DNA of 64,000 nt. It comes from Melanopsichium pennsylvanicum (lineage: Eukaryota > Basidiomycota > Ustilaginomycetes > Ustilaginales). Location of the stretch: contig OAPG01000001.1 in assembly GCA_900208305.1 (NCBI GenBank), positions 2,046,001 to 2,110,000 on the forward strand, in the 5' to 3' direction. Both the position numbers and the translations under genes were made by a program. The notes under the pieces were generated by a model. It ran no database searches, was not told the origin of the DNA, and worked only from the letters and a program-made list of their open reading frames with translations. Positions 30,456 through 39,986 of this stretch are shown one piece after another; the first letter of the stretch is position 1; every line of letters begins with the position of its first letter.

Positions 30456-30637
30456 CCCCGGGGCCCCTCCTCGAATGCACTTGTTTTCTTTTCTGTCGCT
30501 TGCGTGTGTGTGTGTCCGTGTGTGGGAGTGGGGGTGAGAGGAGCCCGACCGGGTCTCCTACCCAAGAGGTTGGGGACCGGAGGGGTTTTGGCTCCGGCGG
30601 GGGGTCTCCCGACGGCGACCGTCGCTCGTATCCGTGC

Positions 30638-33073
30638 CTAACGCCGGGTAGGAGCCGGCTTGGTCGGGTTTGCGGCGTGGTACGCAGCGACCAGATCCGG
30701 GGCGCGGTCCACGTCTTCCGCCGGGACCCAGCTTGGGGGGTACCCTACCCAGGAGACCTTGTACTGTAGGCGTCCGGCGCGGCGGCGGGAGTCCAATACG
30801 CCCTCGACTTCGAAATTGGCGTAGTTGTCCTCCAGAGTAGTCGGTTGGGGGGCATCGCTGGACTCCCTGACTCCGTCGGGGTATGGCTCCAGCATCTGTA
30901 CGTGAAAGACGGGATGGACCTTCCACGACGGAGGCAGGAGGAGTCAGTAGGCTCGGTCGCTAATCACCTCGTCGACTTTGAACGGGCCGGCAAGGGGGTT
31001 GGAGAGCTTGTGGGAGGGTCGGTCGCTGCGGAGGTGCTTGGTACGGAGGAGCACCAGGTCCCCCCGGCGGAACGAGACGTCGCTCCTGCGACGGTTAAAC
31101 CACTTTGCGACGGCAAGGTTGGCTTTGGCGATGGCGTCCTGGCACACCCGCACTTTATCCGCCGACGGAACGTCGGAGGTGGCCGGGGGGATGGAGGGGT
31201 GTGCCCGAGGTGCAAATGTGAAGCAAGCTATAGCCGGGGCGATGGTTGTTGTCGCCAACGGTCTTTGGTTCAGCGCAAGCTGGGCTGTCGGGAGGAGGGT
31301 TGCCCAGTCGCTGTGGTCGTAGGCCGTATAGAAGCGGAGGAACAACTCCAGGGTCTGGTTGGCTCGCTCGGTCTGGCCATTGGTCTGAGGGTGGTAGGCC
31401 GACGAGTAAGACCCTTTAATCCGGAGGGCCCGGAGGAGTTCCGTCCAAACGGAAGCTACAAACGTGGTTCCTCGGTCAGATACAATGGTGTCCGGGAGGC
31501 CAAAGTATGAAAAGACGTAGCAGTGGAGCTGGTACGCCAAAGTCTCCGCCGTATCAGTTTTGTTTGCAGGAATGAAGACCACAAACTTGGTGAGGCGGTC
31601 GACGACTACGAGAATGGAGTTGTAGGTGGTGCCGTTGGCAAGGGAGGGCGGGAGGTCAGTGATGTGGTCCATGGTAATAGTGGACCACGGCCGATTGGGA
31701 GGGACCGATGGGAGAAGGTAGCCGTGGGGTTTGTGACGGGGGTGTTTTGCCCTTCGACAGGCCGCGCAAGAGGCGACATAGCTGTTGGTGTCCTGCACCA
31801 TGGTTGGCCAGTAAAAACGTTGACGGAGGAGATGAAGGGTTGTCTTGCGGCCAGGATGTCCCGCCGTAGGGTGGTCGTGCAGTAGGTGGAGTGCCTTGTC
31901 CCGTAATTGGGGTGGCAGGTAGACGTGACCCTCTGTGGTGTACGGGACACCATCGCGGACGGCAACGTTTGGGGGGAGGTTGGCTGCTTTCCAGAGGGTT
32001 TCGATCCACTCCGTAGGCAAGGGGTCCGAGGAGTGTACGCCGGCTGCCCTTGCAAACAAGTTTGCAGGGAGGAGAGTGGCTTGGTTGGCGGGGTCTGGGC
32101 GCGACGGTCCGTCGGGGAACAAGTCGTGCCGGCGACTCAGGGCGTCGGGGCGGACGGCCTCCTTACCCGGACGGTAGTGGAGGACGAAGTCAAACTCAGC
32201 CAGGTCGGCTTGCCAGCGGGCTTGGCGACGGTTGAGTTGTCGCTTCGTCTGAAAATACTGGAGCGCCTGGTGGTCGGTGTAAATGAGGAACGGTCGGGTG
32301 AGGCCATGGAGGTAGTGTCTCCAAGCGCCGCAGGCATCTACGATAGCCAGGAGTTCCTTGTCGTGGATTTCGTAGTTACGCTCCGCCGGGATCATCTTTC
32401 GCGACCAGTATGCCACAGGGTGGAGGGTGTGCAAGCGGCTGTTGGGCTCGGCGCTCGCGTCGGCGCCCGGCTGTGGGTGCCACTGCGACAGCACGGCAGC
32501 TACCACAGCATCGCTCGCGTCTGTTTCGACGACGGTGTAGAGCGTTGGAGAGAAGTGCCGGAGGATAGGGGCAGAGGTGAACGCTTCTTTCAGCCGGTTG
32601 AAGGCTGCCGTTGCTTCCGGGGGCAGATCTACCTTTCCGGAGGCTCCTCCTTTCAGGAGGTCGGTGAGGGGGGCCGCTACACAAGAATAGTGGCGGATGA
32701 AGCGACGGTAGAAGTTGGCGAATCCGAGGAAGACTTGGATCTGTTGGATCGACTGGGGTGGCGGCCACTCCAAGACTGTACTGACCTTGGTTGGGTCCAT
32801 GGAGAGGCCGTCGGGGCTGACGAGGTAGCCAAGGAACTCGACGGAGGCGGTGTGGAATTCGCATTTGTCCGGAGCGCAATACAGCTGATGCTTCCGTAAT
32901 CGATCCAGCACTTGGCAGACGTGGTGGTGGTGGTCGGCCTCGTTGTCGGAGAAGACTAGGATGTCGTCCAGATATACGATGACGGACACGTCTAAGAGAT
33001 CCGACAGCACGTGGTTCATGAGCCGCTGGAAGGTCGCCGGAGCGTTGCAGAGGCCGAACGGCATGACGAGGTA
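30638..33073 (-). pseudogene. pol: E1 pol, 3' part: reverse transcriptase (from MPFGL), RNase H, integrase, chromodomain
   Basis: From 33073 downward the frame continues the reverse transcriptase begun at 51335. It has MPFGLCNAPATFQ, the YLDD active site at residues 31-34 counted from 33064, the RNase H ETDASD and IHDKELLAIV motifs, the integrase HH-CC finger (HDHPTAGHPG...CAACRRAK) and the TMDHI...VSDRG...TDGQTER core. A TGA at 30944-30946 stops the frame; the same frame then continues through the chromodomain (FEVEGVLDSRRR...YKVSWVGYP) to the TAG at 30638. The TGA lies where an Arg CGA would fit, a C-to-T change. The other part of pol is 18 kb away because of the nested array. Confidence 0.92.
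33069..33073 (+). repeat. target-site duplication of the family A array, left copy (AGGTA)
   Basis: AGGTA at 33069-33073 is repeated at 51330-51334 right after the last LTR. Removing the array and one copy makes E1 pol continuous through Tyr-Leu-Val-Met-Pro-Phe of the reverse transcriptase. Confidence 0.95.
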
Positions 33074-33236
33074 TGTTACCGGAGGTGGATTTCAAACCCG
33101 GTGAAACACTGTGTTCTATCGGGTTTCAGGTTGACATCCGCTAGAACACGTGGTTTCATCCGATATCAGTGCAACGCCCTCTGACAGCCTCCATCTGGTA
33201 CAGGAGGCCTGATGGAAGGGTGCAACATGATGTAGG

Positions 33237-33530
33237 ACCGTCTGCTGTGTGTGTCATGGTTGCTGACAGCCAGCACTGGTTAGCACGGGGCCCAAGCTAC
33301 CGTCCGCTGTGTGTGTCATGGTTGCTGACAGCCAGCACTGGTTAGCACGGGGCCCAAGCTCAAGGGCGACATGGTTGCTGGCAGTTGGTATTGTTTAACA
33401 CGGGGCCCAAGCTCGTGGTTGTCATAGTTGAGGGCAGTCAGCATTGTTTAACACAGGGCCCAAGCTCGTGGTTGTCATAGTTGATGACAGTCGGCATTGA
33501 TTAGCACGGGGCCCAAGCTCGCGGACACGT
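33237..33530 (+). repeat. five imperfect tandem repeats in the LTR U3 region
   Basis: The units are about 53-62 bp long and each ends in the block ACGGGGCCCAAGCT (ACAGGGCCC in unit 4). Each contains a GTCAT(A/G)GTTG-like start and a GGCAGT/GACAGC middle. They lie 80-370 bp upstream of the TATA box and could act as an enhancer. They recur in LTR2 and LTR4 and in part in LTR3, which starts inside unit 4. Confidence 0.85.
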
Positions 33531-33607
33531 CGAAACTCTGGTGGCCATTGATACTCTGGTGTACCAGGGTCATAGCGGACAAAGGGGAGCCCCTGGAGGG
33601 CCATAGG

Positions 33608-33614
33608 TATATAA
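33608..33614 (+). promoter_or_regulatory. TATA box of the family A LTR
   Basis: TATATAA after GGCCATAGG, downstream of the U3 repeats. It would place transcription start near 33640 and give a 5' leader of about 570 nt before gag. The same site occurs in the other LTR copies. Confidence 0.6.
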
Positions 33615-34212
33615 GAACACAGTCTTTACAGTCGTGGAGGAGCGGGACTCATCCACTCTACTTTATATTAACCCAGTCTTTACTTTACAAGTCGTTATCA
33701 GTTACTCAGTATATAGTTCTCGTCAGCAGCTGCAATCATACGGTATTGCAGCTATCCAGTGTCTGTGTTCTCCTCAGTATAAGGAGACAAGCTTCATCGA
33801 CGATTGTCAGCACCATCACTGACACTACAGCACCTCAACTGTAGGCGGAACCTCAACCGCGGTCACGGAACCTCCACCGTAGCCAATTCATTATCACGAC
33901 AGCTTCAAGACCATCCGAAGCAGTCCCTGACGGTGACCAACACTTGCATCAAGAGCACTTGTGCATCGTGAAGGTCTTACAACACACAGACGAGCCGCAT
34001 TACCTCTGAACGGAGTGTTCACAGTGGTCAGTCAGCTCAAGAGTTGCGCAGCAGGTCTCATAGCGAAACACAATAGAACCGGCCTGCTTATCAGGTCTCA
34101 ATCTCAAACACGCTAAAACAGACGGTTTCAGCGGATCTCGGCGCGAAGCTTGAGTTTGGCACAACGTCCCCTGACATTAGAGTGGATCGTTCAAGTAGTG
34201 CCCCTCGCCAAT

Positions 34213-35691
34213 ATGACAGACGAATCCCAACCCCGGACTCCGGAGCAGACGGGACAACCCCTGTTCCAGACGCTCTATGACACCACGGGTCAATTACTGA
34301 CAAAGATGAAAGACTTCAAGAATCACATCGAGGAAGTCGAAGCCCGACAGAAGAGGACGGACCAGAGCATCGACAAACTCCAGTCGTTGGTGGAACGTGT
34401 GCTCGTCCGCCTGGAGGTATCATACCGCCCGGAGCCGGAGACACCAACGCCTACGGCCCGAAACCGGCCGGACAACGACGAGGGCAACAGAGCTCGCTTG
34501 TACGAGCTCTACTCTACCCCAACCGGGGCTAGACGACAGGTCGCGCCCACGGAACTCCCCCCGGCCTTAGGATTGGCCACCGAAGCAGTGGTAAGTAGGC
34601 CGCCTGGAGAGTCAGCCCCGCAGTCGAAAGACGACGAGGAGGCCAAGTGGCCAACGGAACTCAAGACCCCGTTCCCAAAGATGGACCTCAAGGATATGGA
34701 CATGTTCTTCATCGAGGCTGAGTGGTGGTTCAGGATGAAGGGTATCCGGGACCATGGTAAGATGGTCGCTTACACCAGTCAGTTCCTCGAGGGCAGTGCT
34801 CGAGAATGGTGGAAGTCTAAGCTAAGGGCCAACCGCCAACAGCAAGGCATCCTCTTCAACGACTGGAATATGTTCACACAGAGACTCAAGGAACAATATG
34901 GACAGCGAGACCTGAGGCTTGAGGCCATCACGGAGCTTCAGAAGCTGCGTATGCAGGATGACTGTCCCGGCACGGCCACCAGGTACCTTGAACGGTTTAG
35001 GGACCTTGAAGGCCGAGCCAACATTGGCGACCAGGAGCTCGCAAAGTACTACTTCCGCTCGGGACTCTCTCGCAGCCTGCAGGAGAAGTTCGAGCGAAGC
35101 CCACCCCCATCGCTTTGGGAGTGGTACGCCGAGGTTGAAGCCATCGACCGGCAGCGGGTGGTAAACCAGCAAGCCCAACGATGGCACTCGATTCCACCAA
35201 CGGAGTCGTCCAGGCCGGCGTACATGCCATCTGGCCCACCGATGGCCGTTAACAGACCCGTTGGAGGACTCCAGGCCACGCCCAAGCCAGCCCAGCAAGC
35301 TCCAAGGGCCAGCTATACCCCTCAGGGTATACCAATTGCCAATCGGGCGCCGCCTCCCCACCTGGCTCCACGCACCCCTGCTCGAGCTGGACCCACAACC
35401 GTGGGGAGTGACACTTGCTACATCTGCAAGAAGCCAGGCCACTGGTCCAACAACTGTCCTCAAAAGACAACTCATGCGGTTGTCAGGCCATCAGGACCCC
35501 GTGTGGGAGCGAACATTGTCATCGCAGATGAGGAAGGCAGGGAGGATATACAGCAGGAACCTGAGGAGGCCAATTACGAGGGCGAGCCCCAGCTGGACCT
35601 AGAAGCCGCAGTCTATGACGACGAAGGCACGAGTAACCCCGAAGGAGATCCTGACGACAGGCAGGGAAACGAGCGTGGGGCAGCACACTGA
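34213..35691 (+). CDS. gag: Gag of family A, unit 1
   Basis: This 492-residue capsid/nucleocapsid protein starts at the ATG at 34213, 37 bp after the LTR. A coiled N-terminal part precedes a retrotransposon gag core with the EWWFRMKG...AREWWKSK, LKEQYGQRD and YLERFRDLEG blocks (about residues 170-300). A CCHC zinc knuckle (CYICKKPGHWSNNC, residues 402-415) and an acidic tail follow. It ends at a TGA (35689-35691) and overlaps the pol frame, which lies at -1. A GGGAAAC heptamer at 35664-35670 suggests frameshifting into pol. No consensus tRNA primer site (TGG at the LTR edge) is obvious in 34177-34212. Confidence 0.93.
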   Translation: MTDESQPRTPEQTGQPLFQTLYDTTGQLLTKMKDFKNHIEEVEARQKRTDQSIDKLQSLVERVLVRLEVSYRPEPETPTPTARNRPDNDEGNRARLYELYSTPTGARRQVAPTELPPALGLATEAVVSRPPGESAPQSKDDEEAKWPTELKTPFPKMDLKDMDMFFIEAEWWFRMKGIRDHGKMVAYTSQFLEGSAREWWKSKLRANRQQQGILFNDWNMFTQRLKEQYGQRDLRLEAITELQKLRMQDDCPGTATRYLERFRDLEGRANIGDQELAKYYFRSGLSRSLQEKFERSPPPSLWEWYAEVEAIDRQRVVNQQAQRWHSIPPTESSRPAYMPSGPPMAVNRPVGGLQATPKPAQQAPRASYTPQGIPIANRAPPPHLAPRTPARAGPTTVGSDTCYICKKPGHWSNNCPQKTTHAVVRPSGPRVGANIVIADEEGREDIQQEPEEANYEGEPQLDLEAAVYDDEGTSNPEGDPDDRQGNERGAAH

Positions 35692-35709
35692 TGGCGTGTC
35701 TTGCCCTAC
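35664..35709 (+). promoter_or_regulatory. -1 ribosomal frameshift signal of family A
   Basis: The heptamer GGGAAAC (35664-35670) is in the X-XXY-YYZ register of gag (codons CAG GGA AAC). After 4 nt a hairpin follows: GTGGGGCA (35675-35682) pairs with TGCCCTAC (35702-35709) with one G-U, and the inner stem ACAC/GTGT closes a 7-nt loop containing the gag stop and the pol ATG. The -1 frame is open from the heptamer into pol. Copies lie at 42577 and 45905. Confidence 0.75.
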
Positions 35710-38700
35710 AACCACCTATGCCATCGCAATGCATTGCTCAAGACTGCCAATTCTGTTTCACAGCCACATCGGGTTCCTCGGTACTTGAACTCAAGGGCAC
35801 CGTTGAGGGCCATGGAGCTCGCATACTCGCAGATACCGGTGCTGGCTTGTCTATGCTTTCACAAGCATTTGTTTTGGACCACAAGATAACCACAAAACCT
35901 ACAAAAACAAGATCGATTCACGGCGTAACGGGTCACAAGATGTACATAGACCATACCGCCGTTGTACAGGTAAGTATCGACCACTATTCACTGGGACAGG
36001 TGGAAGTAGCGGTCGCCGAGGCGGCGGATTATGACCTTATCATAGGCTATGATCAGCTGCGTAAGCTCCGACCCTCAATCAATTGGGAGGAAGGTCGAGT
36101 GGAGTTTGGGATGACAACAAACGCCGAACCCTGCGAATTTACTCCACAAACCGGGGCCCCACACAAAACCCGATTAAACAACGCGTTTTATCGGATTTCA
36201 AACGAGACCCGACAGGACGGGTCAGTTCAGCGGATTTCAACCAAAACCCGCCAGAACAGGGTGCCGGTTCTGGACTTCAAACTCCACGGTCACGAGTTTG
36301 TATCGGCCAAGCAGCTTCTAAGGGCTGCCGTTGAAGATGGACCCATTGGGTTCATGCTTCTCGACGTTCCGGCAACGTCGTTGCCAGCCTTTGGGTTTGT
36401 CCCTACCGGGGCAGACAAAGGGGTTGACATGGAAGTTGAGAAGGACAAGCCCCCGGAGCAGGTACCGGAGCCTTACCAGGACCTTGCCGAGGTCTTTAAC
36501 GAGGTCGAAGCAGACAAGCTACCCCACCGGACCGAACACGACCTCAAGATAGAGCTCGAATCGGGAGCAAAACCTCCTCAAGGCCCGCTCTATCTGAAGG
36601 GTCCTAAGGAGATGGAGGAACTGCGCAAGTACCTTGACGAGAACCTCGCAAAGGGATTCATTCGACCGTCGAAGAGCCCTGCACGCTCGCCAGTCCTGTT
36701 TGTGCCCAAGAAGGACGGGAGCCTACGTCTCTGCGTCGATTACCGTGGTCTCAATGAGATCACAATTAAGAATAGAGCGCCGCTGCCCCTCATTGAGGAG
36801 CAACTATTCTTACTCCGTAATGCAAAGGTATATACTAAGCTGGACCTTAAGGCTGCATATAACCTGGTTCGCATCGCAGACGGCGATGAATGGAAAACAG
36901 CTTTTGGTACTCAGCTCGGATTGTACGAGTACTTGGTGATGCCGTTCGGGTTGGCCAACGCACCATCGCATTTCCAGTCTCTGATCAACAGTATCTATAG
37001 AGACATCATTGGCGTGTTTGTTGTCGTATATCTGGATGACTTCCTCATCTTCAGCAACAATGAGGAGGAGCACATTGATCACGTCCGGGAGGTCTTGGAG
37101 AGGCTTCGAGCCAACCGGCTCTTTGCCAAGCTCTCAAAATGCACTTTCCATACAGATCAGGTCGAGTTCCTGGGGTACATCATTAAGCCAGGAGGGATTG
37201 AAATGGACACCGAGAAGGTACGAACCATTCAGGAGTGGCCAATGCCAGCCTCTATACACGATATCCAGCGATTCCTAGGGTTTGCCAACTTCTATAGGAG
37301 GTTCATTGCTCATTTTGCACGAATTGCAAGGCCTCTCACCTCGTTGGTCAAGCCGACGGAGAGGTTCAAGAAGTTTGAGCTGCCAGAGGATGCCCAACAC
37401 GCTTTCCACAAGCTCATTGAGGCCTTCACAACGGCCGGAGTACTCAAGCATTTTGATTACCATCTGCCGACTCGCCTAGAGACTGACGCTAGCGATTTTG
37501 CCATAGCAGGAGTCTTGAAGCAGGAGCACAAGAAACGTTGGCACCCTGTGGCCTATTACTCAAGAAAGATGCAACCAGCCGAAAGGAACTATGAGATCCA
37601 TGATAAGGAACTCCTCGCCGTCGTGGCGTGCCTGCAGCAATGGCGACATATGCTGGCAGGATTGCCAAGTCAGCTGGTCATCTACACGGATCATGAAGCC
37701 CTCAAATACTTCAAGTCACAGAGGCGTATAAACGGGCGACAAGCTCGCTGGGCGGTAGTGCTCGCCGACTACAACTTCGTGCTCCATTACAGGCCTGGCA
37801 ACAAAGGTGGAGAGCCTGATGCACTCACTCGGCGATCGGACATGCAACCGGCAGGAATGGAGAAAGAGCACAACATGCGGCAGCTGCTGCCGGCAAGCGT
37901 GTTTGAATCGCCAGAAGGAAATCCAAATCAGCATGAAAGCGTGGTAGCTTACCCGATTTTGACGCGAAATCGGATAAAACATGGTACAACCACCGGATCT
38001 CAACTTGAGACCCGGTTAAGGACGACGATACCAACCATGGAGGAGATAGCCACGGGAGGCTTGATGAGTCTCATCCGGACATTCCAACCACTGGACAAGC
38101 AGCTTAAGGAAATACACCAACACACCCCGTTTGAAATTAAGGATGGGTTATGGTATAAGAATGGGCGCATCGTGGTACCAAGAGTCACCCTCGGCGGCCG
38201 TAAGGGCAAAGCAAGGCCACAGGTAGCCAAACAATCGCTATCTGTGGAACATTTAAGGTACATGGTAATGACACAGTGCCACGATGGGATCAATGCGGGC
38301 CACGTTGGGCGAGACGCTACCTTAGACCTTGCCCGCAGACACTACTGGTGGCCAGGCATGGCCGCTTGGGTGGCAGACTATGTGGCAAGCTGCCCTGTGT
38401 GTGCGAGATACAAGACGCCGCGCCACAAACCATATGGCTTGTTGCAGCCGCTATCGACACCAGAGAGACCTTGGGGGTCGATATCCCTCGATTTCATCGA
38501 AGGCTTGCCGAGCTCAAGTGGTTTTGATTCCATACTGGTTGTGGTTGACCGGCTTTCAAAACTTGCAGTCGTAATGCCAACGCATAAGACAGCAACGTCG
38601 AAGGACACGGTCGAGCTACTGCAGGCACATGTATTTAAGAGGTTCGGGGTGCCTGAACATATCGTATCGGACCGAGGACGACAATTCATCTCTGCGATCT

Positions 38701-39530
38701 GGAAGGATTTTGCTCAACAGCACAACATCAAACACTCTTTGAGCACCGCATATCATCCTCAGACAGACGGTCAAACGGAACGGGTGAATCAAGTTGTCGA
38801 GCAGTACTTGCGTATCTATTGCAATTACGAGCAAGATAACTGGGCAAGCTTGTTGCCAATGGCGGAGTTTGTGTATAACAACACCGTCCATAGCAGCATT
38901 GGGGTGTCCCCGTTCTTTGCATGCTATGGGTGGAACCCTAAAATGCACCCAGAGCTACCAGAACAAGTGGGAATACTGGACCCCAAGCGCCAAGAATTTG
39001 CCAAAACCAACAAAGAGCTAGTACGATACCTTCAAGAACAAGCCAGGCAAGCACAGTCGCGGGCAGTCGAACAATACAACCGGAAACGAAAGGACATAGA
39101 GTTCAAGGTCGGTGACAGGGTTTACGTCAGTACCAAGAACTGGGCCACTCGGCGACCTACAGCGAAGCTCAACACTAGGTTTGCTGGACCATTCCCGGTG
39201 ATTGAGCAAATTGGCCGCAGGGCGTACCGAATTCAATTACCAAGTTCAGTCAGGGTTCACAACGTCTTCCATGTCTCAATGCTCGAGCGTACAAAGGATA
39301 GCAAACTAGAAGGACGCTCAACGATACAACCATATCCGACATTGCATGATGAGGACTTGGAATTCGAAGTGGAAGCCATTGTTGACATACGTCGGCGACA
39401 AGGCCAGGTGGAATACTTGGTCCAGTGGAAAGGGTATCCCGAGGAAGCAGCTTCATGGGAACCAGCAGAGGCGGTCAACGCCCCCCAACTCATCCAGGAG
39501 TATGAGCGATTGGAGGGGGGGACGGCGTAG
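35691..39530 (+). CDS. pol: Pol of family A, unit 1: protease, reverse transcriptase, RNase H, integrase, chromodomain
   Basis: This 1279-codon frame is counted from the ATG that overlaps the gag stop (TGATG); it is probably made as a Gag-Pol fusion. Protease DTGA is at residues 48-51. A motif-rich linker of about residues 155-190 is followed by reverse transcriptase with YLDD at 447-450, then RNase H (LETDASDFAIAG, IHDKELLAVV). Integrase has the HH-CC finger at about 850-906 and catalytic D934, D994 and E1030, an exact D,D-35-E spacing. The C-terminal chromodomain (EVEAIVDIRRRQGQVEYLVQWKGYPEEAASWEP) starts near residue 1223. Every catalytic residue I looked for is present, so this is the only apparently competent pol in the window. 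Confidence 0.95.
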   Translation: MACLALQPPMPSQCIAQDCQFCFTATSGSSVLELKGTVEGHGARILADTGAGLSMLSQAFVLDHKITTKPTKTRSIHGVTGHKMYIDHTAVVQVSIDHYSLGQVEVAVAEAADYDLIIGYDQLRKLRPSINWEEGRVEFGMTTNAEPCEFTPQTGAPHKTRLNNAFYRISNETRQDGSVQRISTKTRQNRVPVLDFKLHGHEFVSAKQLLRAAVEDGPIGFMLLDVPATSLPAFGFVPTGADKGVDMEVEKDKPPEQVPEPYQDLAEVFNEVEADKLPHRTEHDLKIELESGAKPPQGPLYLKGPKEMEELRKYLDENLAKGFIRPSKSPARSPVLFVPKKDGSLRLCVDYRGLNEITIKNRAPLPLIEEQLFLLRNAKVYTKLDLKAAYNLVRIADGDEWKTAFGTQLGLYEYLVMPFGLANAPSHFQSLINSIYRDIIGVFVVVYLDDFLIFSNNEEEHIDHVREVLERLRANRLFAKLSKCTFHTDQVEFLGYIIKPGGIEMDTEKVRTIQEWPMPASIHDIQRFLGFANFYRRFIAHFARIARPLTSLVKPTERFKKFELPEDAQHAFHKLIEAFTTAGVLKHFDYHLPTRLETDASDFAIAGVLKQEHKKRWHPVAYYSRKMQPAERNYEIHDKELLAVVACLQQWRHMLAGLPSQLVIYTDHEALKYFKSQRRINGRQARWAVVLADYNFVLHYRPGNKGGEPDALTRRSDMQPAGMEKEHNMRQLLPASVFESPEGNPNQHESVVAYPILTRNRIKHGTTTGSQLETRLRTTIPTMEEIATGGLMSLIRTFQPLDKQLKEIHQHTPFEIKDGLWYKNGRIVVPRVTLGGRKGKARPQVAKQSLSVEHLRYMVMTQCHDGINAGHVGRDATLDLARRHYWWPGMAAWVADYVASCPVCARYKTPRHKPYGLLQPLSTPERPWGSISLDFIEGLPSSSGFDSILVVVDRLSKLAVVMPTHKTATSKDTVELLQAHVFKRFGVPEHIVSDRGRQFISAIWKDFAQQHNIKHSLSTAYHPQTDGQTERVNQVVEQYLRIYCNYEQDNWASLLPMAEFVYNNTVHSSIGVSPFFACYGWNPKMHPELPEQVGILDPKRQEFAKTNKELVRYLQEQARQAQSRAVEQYNRKRKDIEFKVGDRVYVSTKNWATRRPTAKLNTRFAGPFPVIEQIGRRAYRIQLPSSVRVHNVFHVSMLERTKDSKLEGRSTIQPYPTLHDEDLEFEVEAIVDIRRRQGQVEYLVQWKGYPEEAASWEPAEAVNAPQLIQEYERLEGGTA

Positions 39531-39986
39531 AAGTACCATAAAACCGCCCCGGATTGCCTTGGGACAAAGCATCGCGAAAGCTAGGTTTGAATCTCAGACC
39601 CGGTAAAACGCGCTGTTTTATCCGAATTCAGTTGAAATCCGATAAAACAACCCTCTGCAGCCGATCTCAGTTGAAACCCGCTTAAAGTGGTAATTCTATC
39701 GGATCTCATACACCGGGGCTGAAAGTGGAAGGCGACGGTTGGCGACGTCACAGGCTTTTCAACACAAACATGGTAAGAAGGAACAAGACATTGCAATTAC
39801 AACATGATACAGGCGAGTCTGTTGCATTAAGATTGCACAGGAGGATCGTGGTGATATAGGAATAGATGATGAAGACCATTGCAAAAGAAGAGTTGTACAC
39901 CGAGGATAAGGGCTGGTAGAAGCTAAGTTCTCTGCGCCGCCGGACTTCATTACCTCGCAGGAGCTCGGTTCTTGGAAGGGGGGTAG
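39531..39986 (+). other. 3' untranslated region of family A unit 1 with polypurine tract
   Basis: This non-coding stretch follows pol. It holds three to four copies of the near-palindromic motif at 39586-39710 and ends in a polypurine tract (GGAAGGGGGGTAG, 39974-39986) immediately before LTR2. The same layout recurs at 49771-50226. Confidence 0.75.

Larger units (their letters stand above)
33074..34176 (+). repeat. family A LTR1 (1103 bp)
   Basis: It begins TGTTACCGG and ends CCCCTGACA. It differs from LTR2 by a T instead of C at 33243. It holds a five-unit tandem repeat, a TATATAA promoter and several copies of the family's near-palindromic motif. Confidence 0.95.

Noticed and set aside
31907..32899. 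330-codon + strand frame opposite E1 pol
   Set aside because: This is a GC-rich shadow of reverse transcriptase/RNase H; no independent support.
33237..33530. CRISPR-like array
   Set aside because: The repeats are five head-to-tail U3 units without unique spacers in a eukaryotic LTR.
34822..35475. 217-codon minus-strand frame opposite family A gag (and its copies)
   Set aside because: It repeats exactly with every gag copy and lacks splice signals, promoter or conserved features, unlike gene X; treated as a shadow.
35689..35693. TGATG stop-restart as the main route to Pol in family A
   Set aside because: It remains possible, but the in-register GGGAAAC and hairpin a few codons upstream explain Pol expression better and match family B.
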